The notes under the pieces were generated by a model. It did no database searches, was not told the origin of the DNA, and worked only from the letters and a program-made list of their open reading frames with translations. Positions 1 to 10,400 of a stretch of 64,000 nt of DNA are shown in pieces; position 1 is the stretch's first letter; each line of letters opens with the position of its first letter. Source of the stretch: Candidatus Cloacimonadota bacterium (GTDB lineage: Bacteria > Cloacimonadota > Cloacimonadia > Cloacimonadales > Cloacimonadaceae); the NCBI GenBank assembly GCA_030154085.1, contig JASKKR010000003.1, positions 62,001 to 126,000 on the forward strand, written 5' to 3'. The position numbers and the translations under genes were made by a program.

Positions 1-2262
1 CTAAAACCCCAGAATAAGGAAGAGGAAGACCCCTTTGAAGTTATCATTGACCAGATGAAAGCTGAAAAAGGCGTGAAGAATGACCTCGAATTGAATAGTG
101 AAGATCTCAAAAAGCTGGTCTCACTGTTTAAAAAAGCTGTGAAAGATAATACCGGTCACGATTTTCCAGATGATCCTTGGGAACAGCTCTGGGGAGCCAT
201 TTTTGCAGTTTTTGACAGTTGGAATAATGATCGGGCTATATATTATCGTCAGATCAATGGTATTCCACATGAATGGGGCACAGCTGTCAATGTCCAAGCC
301 ATGGTCTTCGGGAATATGGGAGATACCAGTGCCACTGGCGTTGCATTCACTCGTGATGCTGCGACTGGAGAAAAAATATTTAACGGTGAATACCTCATCA
401 ATGCCCAAGGGGAAGATGTGGTAGCCGGAATTCGGACTCCTCAACAGATCACCAAAGAGGGCTCTAAACGCTGGGCAAAACTGGCTGGAATCAGCGAAGA
501 AGAACGCGCCGCCAAATACCCGTCTTTAGAAGAAACCATGCCGGATGTATATAAAGAACTATATGAGATTCAGCATAAATTGGAACAACACGCCCGGGAT
601 ATGCAAGACATAGAATTTACCATCCAGGAAGGTAAGTTATGGCTATTACAAACCCGTAATGGAAAGCGTACTGGCTTTGCCATGGTCAAGATTGCTGTGG
701 ATATGTTAAACGAAGGCTTGATTGATGAAAAAACCGCACTGTTGCGGATGGAACCCAACAAGCTCGATGAGCTTTTACATCCTGTATTCAGTAAAGCAGC
801 GCTGGCTAATGCTAATGTGATAGCCAAGGGTTTGCCTGCTTCTCCGGGTGCAGCCACCGGTCAGATCGTTTTCTTTGCTGATGATGCCGAAGCATGGGCA
901 AAACAGGACAAACAGGTAATCCTGGTGCGCATTGAGACTTCTCCGGAAGATTTGCGCGGCATGAATGTTGCCAAGGGTATCCTGACCGCGCGGGGAGGAA
1001 TGACTTCCCATGCAGCAGTAGTTGCACGTGGCATGGGTAAATGTTGTGTATCTGGAGCTGGTAACTTGGTCATAAATTACAAAGCACGCACCATGACTGT
1101 GGACGGCAAAACCTATAAAGAAGGGGATTGGATCTCTCTCAATGGTTCCACCGGTCAGGTGTTGGAAGGCAAGCTTGAGACCCAGGATCCCGAACTCAGT
1201 GGTGAGTTTGCTACTCTCATGGCACTGGCAGATAAATACACCAAGATGAAAGTGCGCACCAATGCTGATACTCCCAATGACGCCAAAGTTGCCCGCAATT
1301 TTGGTGCTGAGGGCATAGGTCTTTGCCGCACTGAGCACATGTTCTTTGATGGCAACCGTATCAAAGCGATGCGAGAAATGATCTTGGCCGATGATGAGAC
1401 AGGACGCCGCAAAGCTCTGGATAAATTGTTGCCCATGCAACGCAGTGATTTTGAAGGTATCTTTACGGCAATGGATGGTTTCCCAGTTACTATTCGTCTT
1501 TTGGATCCACCCTTGCACGAATTTGTCCCCCACGAGGAAGCTGCTCAAGCGGAGATTGCCAAAGAGCTGGGCATAGATGTCAAAAAAGTGAAAGAACGGG
1601 TGGATTCACTGCATGAATTTAATCCCATGCTGGGACACCGTGGTTGCCGCTTAGGCAATACCTATCCAGAAATCACCGAGATGCAAGCTAGAGCTATTAT
1701 CGAAGCTGCTATCAACGTCCAAAAAAAGGGCGTAAAAGTACTTCCTGAAATCATGGTACCATTGGTTGGCACTCTTGCTGAATTCAAGTTGCAGGAAAGC
1801 ATAATCCGTGAAACCGCGGAAGCAGTGTTCAAAGAAACTGGTCAAAAAGTGGATTACCTGGTAGGAACTATGATTGAGATCCCCAGGGCTGCTTTAACTG
1901 CTGACCAAATAGCCGAGAATGCCGAATTCTTTAGCTTTGGCACCAATGATCTTACGCAGATGACCTTTGGTTATAGCCGCGATGATGCTGGCACATTCTT
2001 GCCGATCTATCTGAAAAAGAATCTTCTGAAGAATGATCCCTTCCAAGTCTTGGATCAGGAAGGTGTAGGTCAGCTTGTGGAGATGGGCACAAAACGTGGT
2101 CGCAGTACCAGACCCAATCTCAAAGTGGGCATCTGTGGAGAACATGGTGGTGAGCCAAACAGCGTAGAATTTTGCCACCGAGTTGGAATGAACTATGTGA
2201 GCTGTTCTCCCTACCGTGTCCCGATTGCCCGTTTGGCAGCGGCAATGGCAGCAATCCGTTAA
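1..2262 (+). CDS. ppdK: Pyruvate, phosphate dikinase (5' end outside window)
   Basis: This enzyme interconverts pyruvate, ATP and phosphate with PEP, AMP and pyrophosphate, linking glycolysis or gluconeogenesis to amino-acid fermentation in many anaerobes. The frame is open from base 1 with no stop, so the visible 753 codons lack roughly the first 120-150 residues of the usual ~880-900; the ATG at 55 is internal. Visible parts are the end of the ATP-grasp domain, the phosphohistidine domain with [16 protein letters not shown] (the His carries the phosphate), and the PEP/pyruvate TIM barrel ending in [16 protein letters not shown], whose Cys is catalytic. A strong terminator follows at 2287, so it ends its own transcription unit. 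Confidence 0.97.
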   Translation, partial: LKPQNKEEEDPFEVIIDQMKAEKGVKNDLELNSEDLKKLVSLFKKAVKDNTGHDFPDDPWEQLWGAIFAVFDSWNNDRAIYYRQINGIPHEWGTAVNVQAMVFGNMGDTSATGVAFTRDAATGEKIFNGEYLINAQGEDVVAGIRTPQQITKEGSKRWAKLAGISEEERAAKYPSLEETMPDVYKELYEIQHKLEQHARDMQDIEFTIQEGKLWLLQTRNGKRTGFAMVKIAVDMLNEGLIDEKTALLRMEPNKLDELLHPVFSKAALANANVIAKGLPASPGAATGQIVFFADDAEAWAKQDKQVILVRIETSPEDLRGMNVAKGILTARGGMTSHAAVVARGMGKCCVSGAGNLVINYKARTMTVDGKTYKEGDWISLNGSTGQVLEGKLETQDPELSGEFATLMALADKYTKMKVRTNADTPNDAKVARNFGAEGIGLCRTEHMFFDGNRIKAMREMILADDETGRRKALDKLLPMQRSDFEGIFTAMDGFPVTIRLLDPPLHEFVPHEEAAQAEIAKELGIDVKKVKERVDSLHEFNPMLGHRGCRLGNTYPEITEMQARAIIEAAINVQKKGVKVLPEIMVPLVGTLAEFKLQESIIRETAEAVFKETGQKVDYLVGTMIEIPRAALTADQIAENAEFFSFGTNDLTQMTFGYSRDDAGTFLPIYLKKNLLKNDPFQVLDQEGVGQLVEMGTKRGRSTRPNLKVGICGEHGGEPNSVEFCHRVGMNYVSCSPYRVPIARLAAAMAAIR

Positions 2263-2286
2263 ATATAGCCAAACATAAACCCAATG

Positions 2287-2317
2287 AAACCGGCGAGAGA
2301 TTTCCGCCGGTTTTTTT
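2287..2317 (+). terminator. Rho-independent terminator of ppdK
   Basis: Perfect 8-bp stem AAACCGGC / GCCGGTTT starting 24 bases after the ppdK stop, followed by a run of T. Confidence 0.9.
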
Positions 2318-2358
2318 GTAGTTTAGTTAAAGCTCATTATGCGGAAAGGATTATTCCC

Positions 2359-2388
2359 TTGACTCAATTTACTGGCATCAATAATAAT
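2359..2388 (+). promoter_or_regulatory. Putative sigma-70 promoter of the ykvA-rdgB-phosphomutase operon
   Basis: TTGACT at 2359, an 18-bp spacer and AATAAT at 2383. The predicted start near 2395 leaves a short leader carrying GGAGG just before the ATG at 2407. Confidence 0.45.
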
Positions 2389-2406
2389 GCACTTGTGGAG
2401 GTATAG

Positions 2407-2928
2407 ATGGAAGATGAAGTATTTGAACCCCGTGAAATACCTGTTGAAGAACAGGCAAAGATCAACGACAGGGTTGTGGATTTGGATGGAGCCAAGCTGA
2501 AGTTTTATGAAAATCTTCGCAAGAAAGCTAAAGGATGGACCCGTGAAAAAACAGGAAAAGTAGGGGGAAAGATCGGTGAATATCTGTTTTTGTTGCCGGA
2601 TTTCTTTATCCTAGTGTGTCGCTTAGCTGTTGATAAAAGGGTTAGTGCCAAGCAAAAGCTCATGGTTTCAGGCATCATTGCATATCTGATCCTTCCGCTG
2701 GACATCATTCCTGATTTTATTCCGGTAATCGGCTATGTAGATGATTTGGTACTTGTAGTCTTGGGCTTAAATCTGATTCTCAATGAGATCGATGATAAGG
2801 TATTGCTGGACAATTGGAGTGGAGAGGGTAATGTGCTCAAGCAGATGCAAACTATAACTAATCTTGCGGATAGATTTTTAGATAAGAATCTGCTCCAAAA
2901 GATTCGCCAATGGTTGAAAAAGATCTAA
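2407..2928 (+). CDS. YkvA-like (DUF1232) membrane-associated protein
   Basis: The 173-aa protein carries the DUF1232 signature around residues 85-125: a hydrophobic helix followed by LPLDIIPDFIPVIGYVDD. The family is widespread and its biochemical role is not established; members are small membrane-associated proteins. The N-terminal ~60 residues are charged and the end (…LLQKIRQWLKKI) is amphipathic. The start is supported by GGAGG seven bases upstream. It is the first gene of a tight run: rdgB begins one base after its stop and the phosphohexomutase follows 12 bases after that. Nothing in the sequence points to a specific partner. Confidence 0.85.
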   Translation: MEDEVFEPREIPVEEQAKINDRVVDLDGAKLKFYENLRKKAKGWTREKTGKVGGKIGEYLFLLPDFFILVCRLAVDKRVSAKQKLMVSGIIAYLILPLDIIPDFIPVIGYVDDLVLVVLGLNLILNEIDDKVLLDNWSGEGNVLKQMQTITNLADRFLDKNLLQKIRQWLKKI

Positions 2929-2929
2929 G

Positions 2930-3523
2930 ATGATTCCACTTTTACTTTCTACTCGTAATCCCGACAAGGTTAAGGAATTGTGCGATTTACTTGCTCCGCT
3001 TGAAGTGGCAGTGCATAGTTTGGAGGCTTTCCCTGAGTGTCCTGAGACCATTGAAGACAAAGACACCATCTTTGGCAATGCCATCAAAAAAGCTTGTAAT
3101 GGGGCAGCATATTCTGGTATGTTATGCTTAGCTGATGACACTGGTCTCTTCATAGACGCTTTAGGGGGAGACCCTGGAGTATACTCTGCTCGTTGGGCTG
3201 GTCCGGATTGTTCCTATCAAGATAACCGTCGCAAAGTGCTTCTGCAATTGGAAGGTATCAGCGATCGGAGAGCATATTTTCGTACTGCTATGGCATTGGT
3301 AGATGTTTCCGGCTTGATCAGTGTAGTGCAAGGCGAAGTAGCCGGTTTTATCACTGAAATCGAGAGAGGCAACGCCGGTTTTGGATACGATAGCATCTTT
3401 GAGGTGGAAGGCATCGGCAAGACCTTCGCGGAAATGAGTGACACCGATAAAAATCGCATCTCGCACAGAGGCTTAGCCTTAAATAAAATCATACCCATAT
3501 TAGAAAGAATAAAAGGTTTTTAA
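2930..3523 (+). CDS. rdgB: XTP/dITP pyrophosphatase (RdgB/HAM1)
   Basis: This house-cleaning enzyme hydrolyses non-canonical purine triphosphates (dITP, XTP) to monophosphates, keeping deaminated bases out of DNA and RNA. The 197-aa length is typical. Family motifs are present: the N-terminal STRNPDKVKEL nucleotide loop, LADDTGLFIDALGGDPGV with the metal-binding acidic pair, GFGYDSIFEVEG, and the C-terminal SHRG that contacts the base. The gene starts one base after the DUF1232 stop, so the two are probably translationally coupled. No anomalies are seen. Confidence 0.96.
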   Translation: MIPLLLSTRNPDKVKELCDLLAPLEVAVHSLEAFPECPETIEDKDTIFGNAIKKACNGAAYSGMLCLADDTGLFIDALGGDPGVYSARWAGPDCSYQDNRRKVLLQLEGISDRRAYFRTAMALVDVSGLISVVQGEVAGFITEIERGNAGFGYDSIFEVEGIGKTFAEMSDTDKNRISHRGLALNKIIPILERIKGF

Positions 3524-3535
3524 AAGAGGTTTTAT

Positions 3536-4894
3536 ATGATTAATAGTGAAATTTTTAGACAATATGATGTGCGGGGCATTGTAGGCGAGCAGATCGATGC
3601 TGAAACCTATTTTCTGATTGGCAAAGGTTTTGGCTCTATGCTACAAAAACAGGGACTCAACAAAATTGTTATTGGCGGAGATGCTCGGCATAGTAGCCGC
3701 GAATTTATGGATGCTTTCATAAATGGTGCTTTGGAAACTGGTTGTGTTGTTACTGACATTGGTATTACAGCCACTCCCATCCTGTATTTTGCCATCTGGA
3801 AACTGGCTCAAGATGGTGGTGCTATGGTGACCGCATCTCACAATCCTCCCCAATATAACGGATGTAAACTCAATCTCGGTATGGACAGCGTTTTTGCTGA
3901 TAAGCTCCAAGATCTCCTCAAGCTCATCCAACAAGAAGACTTTAGCTTTGGTTCGGGAAAGCTGATTAAAAACGATACTATTATGGAACAGTATTGCGAT
4001 TACATCGCAGAACGAATTGATATCAAACGCCCGGTTAAAGTCATTGTGGATGCTGGGAACGGAATGGGCGGACTGTATCTGCCTAAGATTCTGCGCCGCA
4101 AGGGTTGTGAGGTCATCGAGATGTATTGCGAACCTGATGGTGACTTCCCCAATCATCACCCAGATCCCACAATCGAAAAGAACATGTCCGATCTCTCTCG
4201 AGCTGTAGTTGATGCTGAATATGAGCTTGGAATCGGTCTCGATGGTGATGCAGATCGGATCGGAGTAGTGGACGAAAAGGGCAAAATGCTCTATGGAGAC
4301 CAGATTCTCAACATCCTGGCGCGTGACTATCTAGCCATAAACCCCGGAAAGCCCATCATTGCCGATGTAAAATGCTCCAAAAACCTCTATGACGACATTA
4401 AAGCCCGGGGTGGGAAAGCCATTATGTACAAGACTGGTCATGCAAACATCAAAAAGCACATGAAAGAGGTTGGTGTAGAATTTGCCGGTGAGATGAGTGG
4501 TCACATCTTTTTAGCGGATCGTTATCTTGGCTTTGATGATGCAATCTATGTGAGCTGTCGTTTCATTGAAATCGTAGCCAAAACTCAACAGCCTGTCAGC
4601 CAATTCTTGGCAGATCAGCCAAAAATGTATAATACTCCGGAACTGCACATCGAGTGTGAGGACAGCCGTAAATTTGAGGTAGTCGCAAAAGTTTGTGAGG
4701 AACTCAAAAAGGAAGGCTACGACGTAAATGACATTGATGGCGCTCGCATAACTTTTGATGATGGGTGGGGACTTATCCGCGCTTCAAATACCACGCCTGT
4801 CTTAGTCACTCGCTTTGAAGCTACCACCGAAGCCAGAATGCAAGAAATTCGAGAACTCATCGAATCTAAAATAAATAAATATCTAAAATCTTAG
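3536..4894 (+). CDS. Phosphomannomutase/phosphoglucomutase (alpha-D-phosphohexomutase)
   Basis: It interconverts hexose 1- and 6-phosphates, feeding nucleotide-sugar synthesis for LPS and glycans. All four hallmark loops of this superfamily are present in the 452-aa protein: TASHNPPQYNG with the phosphorylated active-site Ser, the Mg-binding GLDGDADRIG, the sugar-specificity loop GEMSGHIF (typical of dual PMM/PGM enzymes), and the C-terminal phosphate-binding RASNTTPVLVTRFE. The GEMSGH loop favours PMM/PGM over phosphoglucosamine mutase. The gene lies 12 bases after rdgB and ends the operon ahead of a hairpin at 4904. Confidence 0.93.
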   Translation: MINSEIFRQYDVRGIVGEQIDAETYFLIGKGFGSMLQKQGLNKIVIGGDARHSSREFMDAFINGALETGCVVTDIGITATPILYFAIWKLAQDGGAMVTASHNPPQYNGCKLNLGMDSVFADKLQDLLKLIQQEDFSFGSGKLIKNDTIMEQYCDYIAERIDIKRPVKVIVDAGNGMGGLYLPKILRRKGCEVIEMYCEPDGDFPNHHPDPTIEKNMSDLSRAVVDAEYELGIGLDGDADRIGVVDEKGKMLYGDQILNILARDYLAINPGKPIIADVKCSKNLYDDIKARGGKAIMYKTGHANIKKHMKEVGVEFAGEMSGHIFLADRYLGFDDAIYVSCRFIEIVAKTQQPVSQFLADQPKMYNTPELHIECEDSRKFEVVAKVCEELKKEGYDVNDIDGARITFDDGWGLIRASNTTPVLVTRFEATTEARMQEIRELIESKINKYLKS

Positions 4895-4903
4895 CTAAAG
4901 TTC

Positions 4904-4938
4904 AAAGGGCAAACTGCCATCTATGGCGGTTGCCCTTT
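4904..4938 (+). terminator. Hairpin, weak terminator candidate
   Basis: AAAGGGCAAACTGCCA pairs with TGGCGGTTGCCCTTT around a 4-nt loop, with one bulged base. Only three T follow the stem, so termination may be partial. Confidence 0.5.
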
Positions 4939-5011
4939 CTACGGTATGCTTGTCCTTTTCCAATAACTTGATACCATGTATTAAGATGCAAAAAATAATA
5001 AGGTGGAGATT

Positions 5012-5770
5012 ATGACTATACCTTTTAACATCAACCGTATGAAAGATACGGAATTGCATTACCCCCAACGCTTTGCAAATATGCAGCAGAAGGATTTTGG
5101 ACTCATCTTTTGGAATGAGGGAAACAAGGCATCCATGGAAAGCAATCATGCGGTGATCACTGATCACATTGGAATCGAGAGTAGCATCCGTAGTGTTGAA
5201 TCCTTTTACAAAGCCAAAGGAATTAATCCTTGCATCTTTTCTTCCTTGACTCCTGGGGAGTTTGAAAAGATCAGAAGCATTCTGCCCAATCACGGTTTTG
5301 AGCTTGAAGTTAAAAACTATGAATACTTCCTTCATGACCATGAAAGTAGCCTGAAACCGGTAGAGAATCTCGACATCCACCGTATTCGTGCGCTGGATAT
5401 AGACATCATGGAGACCATCGCTTTGGAATATGGTGGAGACTGGACCATCAAGGTGGTTGAACGTCACCTGTTACATCCGTCTTTCCATCTATTGGGAGGT
5501 TTCTATGATGGCGAATTAGCGTCTCTGGCGTCGATCAGTATCTTTGCTGGATATAGCAGAGTAGCAGATGTCTTCACGCGTGAGAAATTTAGAGGCAAAG
5601 GTTTTGCTGGAGCGATGATTCATTACTTAGTAAACTATCACAGTAGCATTTCGCCAAACCACCTCTATCTATTTTCCGATCATCCGGAAACCAACAGAAT
5701 CTTTCTCAAAGGAGGGTTTACACCACTCAAACGGGATTTCCAAGCTTGGGTGGCGATCAAAAAGATTTGA
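5012..5770 (+). CDS. GNAT-family N-acetyltransferase
   Basis: A 252-aa protein whose C-terminal half has the acetyl-CoA fold: a strand, then the pyrophosphate-binding loop FRGKGFAGAMIHYLV (R/Q-x-x-G-x-A/G pattern), then LFSDHPETNRIFLKGGF, typical of the last GNAT strand and helix. The N-terminal ~120 residues are less conserved and may be a degenerate second GNAT domain. An in-frame GTG lies at 5003, but AGGTGGAG sits just before the ATG at 5012, which I take as the start. The substrate cannot be read from the sequence. It converges on the alanine racemase-like gene with only five bases between them. Confidence 0.8.
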   Translation: MTIPFNINRMKDTELHYPQRFANMQQKDFGLIFWNEGNKASMESNHAVITDHIGIESSIRSVESFYKAKGINPCIFSSLTPGEFEKIRSILPNHGFELEVKNYEYFLHDHESSLKPVENLDIHRIRALDIDIMETIALEYGGDWTIKVVERHLLHPSFHLLGGFYDGELASLASISIFAGYSRVADVFTREKFRGKGFAGAMIHYLVNYHSSISPNHLYLFSDHPETNRIFLKGGFTPLKRDFQAWVAIKKI

Positions 5771-5775
5771 TATCC

Positions 5776-6942
5776 TTATTTAGTACTATCTACTACAAAG
5801 CGGGGTATCTGAACCGGAAGCCGTGCTAAAAGCTCATAATTTACCATATTAGTGAGTTCAGAGAAAGATGCGACCGTAATCTGCAAATCTCCCTGTTTGC
5901 CGATCAAAACCACCTCGTCTCCGGCCTTGACCGAAGGTAGATGGCTGACATTGACCATAAACATATTCATGTTCACCATTCCCACAACGTCTGCCTTCTT
6001 ACCGTGAATCAGAACATGTCCAAAATTGCTTAAACTCCGATTGTAGCCATGATAATAACCGACTGGGATCGTTGCAAGGCGCATGTTTTTGGTAGCTAAA
6101 TAGGCATTGCCATAATTGATAAAATTGCCTCTTGGCACATGCTTGATGCTCATCACACGGCTCTTCCAGCTCAGGACTGTCTTTAGCGGATCGCGAGTAA
6201 ACTTCGAATCTTCGGATAATAGATTGTTCATCTTGGTCTCCATTGAAGGCCAAAAACCGTATTGGGCGATGCCAAAACGCACCATATCCATCTGCGTATC
6301 TGGATAAATCAATGCCGCTGCCGAACAGGCACTGTGATAATATTGAGGCACCAGCCCTTTTTTCTTTAGATCTTTCTGAAGGCGAGCGAAAGTGATCATC
6401 TGCGCATGAACTCGGGAAAAATTGGCAATACTCTCCGCTCCCGCATAGTGTGTGCAAATACCCTCAAGAAAAAGGTATCGACTGTTTTTCTTGATTAATG
6501 CTATGATCTCAGGTAAAATCTCCTCCTCAAGACCTGTGCGATACATCCTGGTCTCCAGTTCTAGATGGATGCGCGCCTTCTTTTTGACCTTTCTCGCGGA
6601 AGCTATGGCGGCTTCGAGGCGTTCTTTGGTGAAAATATAGAAACCGATCTCATTATCAATGATCCATTCCATCTGATCTTCGTCGAGCATGCCCAAGATT
6701 ATGATATGGCTGTCACGGCGCTTGACTTTTAGTGTGCGTTGTGCTTCATAGGCATCATAGACTGCAAAATTGCGAATACCATTTTCTTCTGCTAAAGGAA
6801 CGTACTCTTCAATGCCATGTCCATAGGCATTGCCCTTGATCACAGATAGGAAAGTGCACTCTTTGCCAATGCGTTTTTTGAGGTAGCGAATGTTTTTTTT
6901 GACAGCACTTTTATCCAATTCTATCCAACTGGATTCTAACAT
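5776..6942 (-). CDS. alr: Alanine racemase-like PLP enzyme
   Basis: A 388-aa fold-type III PLP protein like alanine racemase, which makes D-Ala for peptidoglycan. The PLP lysine is K36 in VIKGNAYGHG; the second catalytic residue, equivalent to Tyr265 of the Geobacillus enzyme, lies in INYGNAY, 19 residues before GYYHGY as expected; the Arg contacting the PLP ring nitrogen lies in VRFGIAQYG. The usual C-M-D-Q substrate loop instead reads N-M-N-M, replacing the conserved Asp. Specificity may therefore differ (alanine, serine or broad amino-acid racemase). It is a single-gene unit with its own promoter. Confidence 0.85.
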   Translation of the reverse strand: MLESSWIELDKSAVKKNIRYLKKRIGKECTFLSVIKGNAYGHGIEEYVPLAEENGIRNFAVYDAYEAQRTLKVKRRDSHIIILGMLDEDQMEWIIDNEIGFYIFTKERLEAAIASARKVKKKARIHLELETRMYRTGLEEEILPEIIALIKKNSRYLFLEGICTHYAGAESIANFSRVHAQMITFARLQKDLKKKGLVPQYYHSACSAAALIYPDTQMDMVRFGIAQYGFWPSMETKMNNLLSEDSKFTRDPLKTVLSWKSRVMSIKHVPRGNFINYGNAYLATKNMRLATIPVGYYHGYNRSLSNFGHVLIHGKKADVVGMVNMNMFMVNVSHLPSVKAGDEVVLIGKQGDLQITVASFSELTNMVNYELLARLPVQIPRFVVDSTK

Positions 6943-6981
6943 TAAATCTCCGCCTTTTATCTAATCTAATTTAAATAATTT

Positions 6982-7010
6982 CATATATCTCAGCAAAATA
7001 GATACGTCAA
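6982..7010 (-). promoter_or_regulatory. Putative promoter of the alr-like gene
   Basis: On the minus strand, TTGACG (7010-7005), a 17-bp spacer and TATATG (6987-6982), giving a leader of about 33 nt with GGCGGAG before the ATG. Confidence 0.5.
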
Positions 7011-7160
7011 GTAAAAAGTCCTATTCTTGTCTTGCAAAAACTATAGGAGACGGTTTAAAAATCACAACGATTATCATCTTATTCCCAGAAGCAGACCGCA
7101 AAGGTATAAAGTAACCAAAATCGAGCGCCTATCATCTTATCCTCAGGACAAGTTCCTTGC

Positions 7161-7275
7161 TAAATTTTAGGAGCGTAAATGGTTGAAAAAGATGGGCTCT
7201 TGACGCCTCCCCCGTTTCTTCCCCCTTTGAGAAGTGAGCAAGAAACGGGAAAATAAGGAGTTACAGCTTTGTGAT
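7161..7275 (+). repeat. Dispersed intergenic repeat, copy 1
   Basis: One of six ~110-nt copies in the window. The inner arms CCCGTTTCT (7211-7219) and AGAAACGGG (7241-7249) pair perfectly. The 49 bases 7226-7274 are identical to copies 2 and 3. The outer stem is weak here (GTAA / TTAC). It lies downstream of mfd, antisense to it. Confidence 0.9.
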
Positions 7276-7447
7276 TGTGTTTTTAGCGAGCATAAAAAGA
7301 TAAGAAAAAGTAATAATAGTAGGATGGCTTTCTGATGCAATCTTGTCGTTATTTAATCGCGACTGGCAGGCTATGATCTTTTATCCTATCATGGTGGGGA
7401 ATTGGGAAGCCATCTGCAATTTGGGGGTCGAGGCTATAGCTTCGCAG

Positions 7448-10400
7448 TCAAGATGCTTTTCTTATATCTAACTGCATTTCCAGAATCTGGATGGCACGTT
7501 CAAATTGCTCAAGGGAGTTTAGCTTTTGATTCAGATCAATGATGATTTTTAGGGTTTGTTTTGCTTCAAAGGAGAAGTTTTCGGAGAGTTTGCTGCTAAA
7601 GAGGAGAATTTCTTTTTTGGATGGGGTGTGAGTGCTTTCATATTCAATCACCATCTTGCCGCGTTTTACGGTGCAATTGCGTAATTTAAGCTCTTTGGCC
7701 AGGATCTCTACTTTAAAATATAACATCAGCCAGTGTGCATTTTCAGGGATCTTGCCAAAACGATCTGTAAGTTCAGTGGCAAGGTCATCAATTTCAGCAA
7801 GACTGTTCAATTCACTGAGTCTGCGATATATTCTGAGGCGTTCTTCATCGTTGTCGATATAATCTGTAGGGAAGTAGAGGTCAAGCTCGGTGCGAATGCT
7901 TTGTCTGGTGGCGGGGCTATCTTCTGCATAGAGTCGTTCTGTATCGCCGGATTCCACCGCTTCTATGGCACGTCCTAAAAGGCGATTGTAGTAATTAAAA
8001 CCGATTGCTTGGATGATTCCGCTTTGCTTTGTGCCCAAGATAGTACCTGCGCCTCTGAGTTCCAGGTCGCGAAGTGCTACTTGAAATCCCGCGCCAAGAT
8101 AGTCATATTTGGTGAGCGCTTCCAGACGCTGTCGCGCGATGGCAGAACTGCCTTTAGGAATCAAAAGATAGGCGTAGGCGCGGCGATTGCTGCGACCCAC
8201 CCGACCTCGCATCTGATAGAGCTGTGCTAAACCAAAAGTATCCGCTCGATCGATGAGGATAGTGTTTGCGTTTGCAATGTCAAGACCATTTTCGATGATT
8301 GTCGTGCAGATTAAGACTTGAAATTCGCGATTCACAAAGGCATTCATCACTTCTTCTAGATGATGCTCGGACATTTGGGCATGCCCCACAGCAAAAGATA
8401 TATCCGGCATGGCACGGCGTAATTCCATCGCAACCGTCTCAATGGTCTGCACTCGATTGTGGACAAAGAAGATCTGACCACCGCGATCAACTTCTCGGCG
8501 AATGGCATCTTTGATCACTTCGATATCGCGCGGAGTGATGATGGTGCGAATGGGAAGACGCTCTTTGGGGCTTGTCTGCATCAGAGAGATATCTTTGAGC
8601 TTTGCCAATGCCATATTAAGTGTCCTCGGGATCGGCGTTGCACTCATATAAAGAGTGTCGACGTTGCTTTGTAGACTGCGCAGACGGTTTTTGTGGCGCA
8701 CTCCAAAGCGATGCTCTTCGTCGATAATGAGCAGTCCCAGTTTGGCAAATTTTATGTCTTTTGAGAGCAGCCTATGGGTTCCGATGGCGATATCTACTTT
8801 GCCTTGAGCTATGTCAGCGACATCTTTGAGGATCTGACTTCTGCTGCGAAAACGGGAAAGCATAGCGATTCGCACTGGATATTGAGCAAGCCGCTCCTTG
8901 AAGACGCGAAAATGCTGTTCCACTAAGAGGGTAGTGGGCGCCAGTACAGCAACTTGGAAGCCACTATTTACGGCTTTGAAGGCAGCTCGGATAGCAACTT
9001 CTGTCTTGCCAAAGCCCACGTCTCCACATAAAAGCCGTTCCATGGGGACAGGCAGCTCCATGTCTTGCTTTATCTCTTGAGTGGATCTAATCTGATCTGG
9101 GGTTTCTTCATAGATGAATGAGTTCTCCATCTCTATTTGCCATTCTGTATCCGGTGAGTGAGCCAGACCAGCTCTGCTGTTGCGTTCGGCAAAGAGCTTC
9201 ACCAGATCTGCCGCTACCAGTTCGATCTGCTGAGCAGCCTTGCGCTTGGTATTCTGCCATTTGGAGCTTCCCAGTTTGTTTAGAGCTGGGGCACTGCCTT
9301 CTTCTGCAACATACTTTGTCACCAGAGAAAGCTGGAATGTCGGTACATATACCCTATCTTCATTTGCATATCGTAAGACCAAACATTCTACATCCCGACC
9401 ATCCAGACGGATGATCTTGAGCCCTTCAAAGACCCCGATGCCGTGATCTACATGCACCACATAATCGCCAGGCTTAAGGTTCTCATAATCGACGATGGTC
9501 TCACCCGGGGCAAAGCGTGGAGCATAGCGCTTGCGTTTGTAGCGATTGAAGATCTCATGATCAGTCCAAAGTCCCAACTTGATGTCACCGATTTCAAAAC
9601 CTTCATGCAGTACACCGATATGGCTTTGATATTCGATTTCATCTGTGAGCATTTGTAGCATACGTTTTTCTTGGGCTTGGTTATCAAAGAGCAGGAAGTG
9701 TTTCCAACCTTGACTGTGGCGGCTTTTGAGAGTTTGAGATAACAATCCCAGATCTGCATCGAAAGCAGGTTGGGATTCAAAGGGAGCACGGACGTTTTCC
9801 TTGATTTCAGGAAGAAGAAATTCACTCTGCGATACAAATAGCTTAACACTTTTATTGATGCAGGAGTAAAAGCTCTTTTCGTCAAGGATCAAGCTATTCA
9901 CCTTGGGGATCTTGCCCTTACTGCCTTTTTTGATTTCTTTGTGATATTGGTTCAGGGTTTGCTCGGTCAGAGCTTCCATCTCTTCTTTGATGTAGGTATA
10001 ATTGTTGAAGACTATAATCCGGGATTCCGGAGCAAAATAATCAGCAAAGGGGCTTAGATCTTTGCAAAGTAAGCTATAGAAATTCTCAAAACCCTCAAAG
10101 AAGCCTTCTTCACGCACTTTTGCTATGATCACCGAGCCAGAATCTACCTCATCAAGGGCAAGCTCCCTGGCGGGGATGATGGTCACTTCCTGTAATTCAC
10201 CAGGTACTGAACGTTGAGTAGCAGTGGAAAAACTGCGGATCGACATGATCTCATCTCCCCAAAATTCAATCCTCACGGGATGAAGATTGGGCGGAGAATA
10301 GATGTCCATGATTCCTCCCCGTTTGGCGGCCTGATATACTGTGGAAACTTGATAGTCGATCTCATAGCCCATGTTTTGCAGGTTTTCCAGTAGCTGGTCG

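Larger units (their letters stand above)
6943..7447. other. Intergenic region between alr-like and mfd
   Basis: 505 bases with no credible gene. It holds the alr-like promoter, two short direct copies of TATCATCTTAT, repeat copy 1, and a widely spaced inverted pair GATGGCTT / AAGCCATC (about 7323 and 7407). No clear mfd terminator is seen. Confidence 0.7.

Noticed and set aside
775-1548. Long antisense open frame (257 codons) within ppdK
   Set aside because: It lies wholly opposite a strongly conserved gene, with low-complexity composition and no motif; a shadow of ppdK codon use.
4895-5467. 190-codon minus-strand frame opposite the GNAT gene
   Set aside because: The plus-strand gene has a ribosome-binding site and GNAT motifs; the antisense frame has neither.
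7161-7275. Repeat copies as rho-independent terminators
   Set aside because: The stems are followed by AAAATAAG rather than a T-run on either strand, and two copies lie upstream of divergent genes where no terminator is needed.
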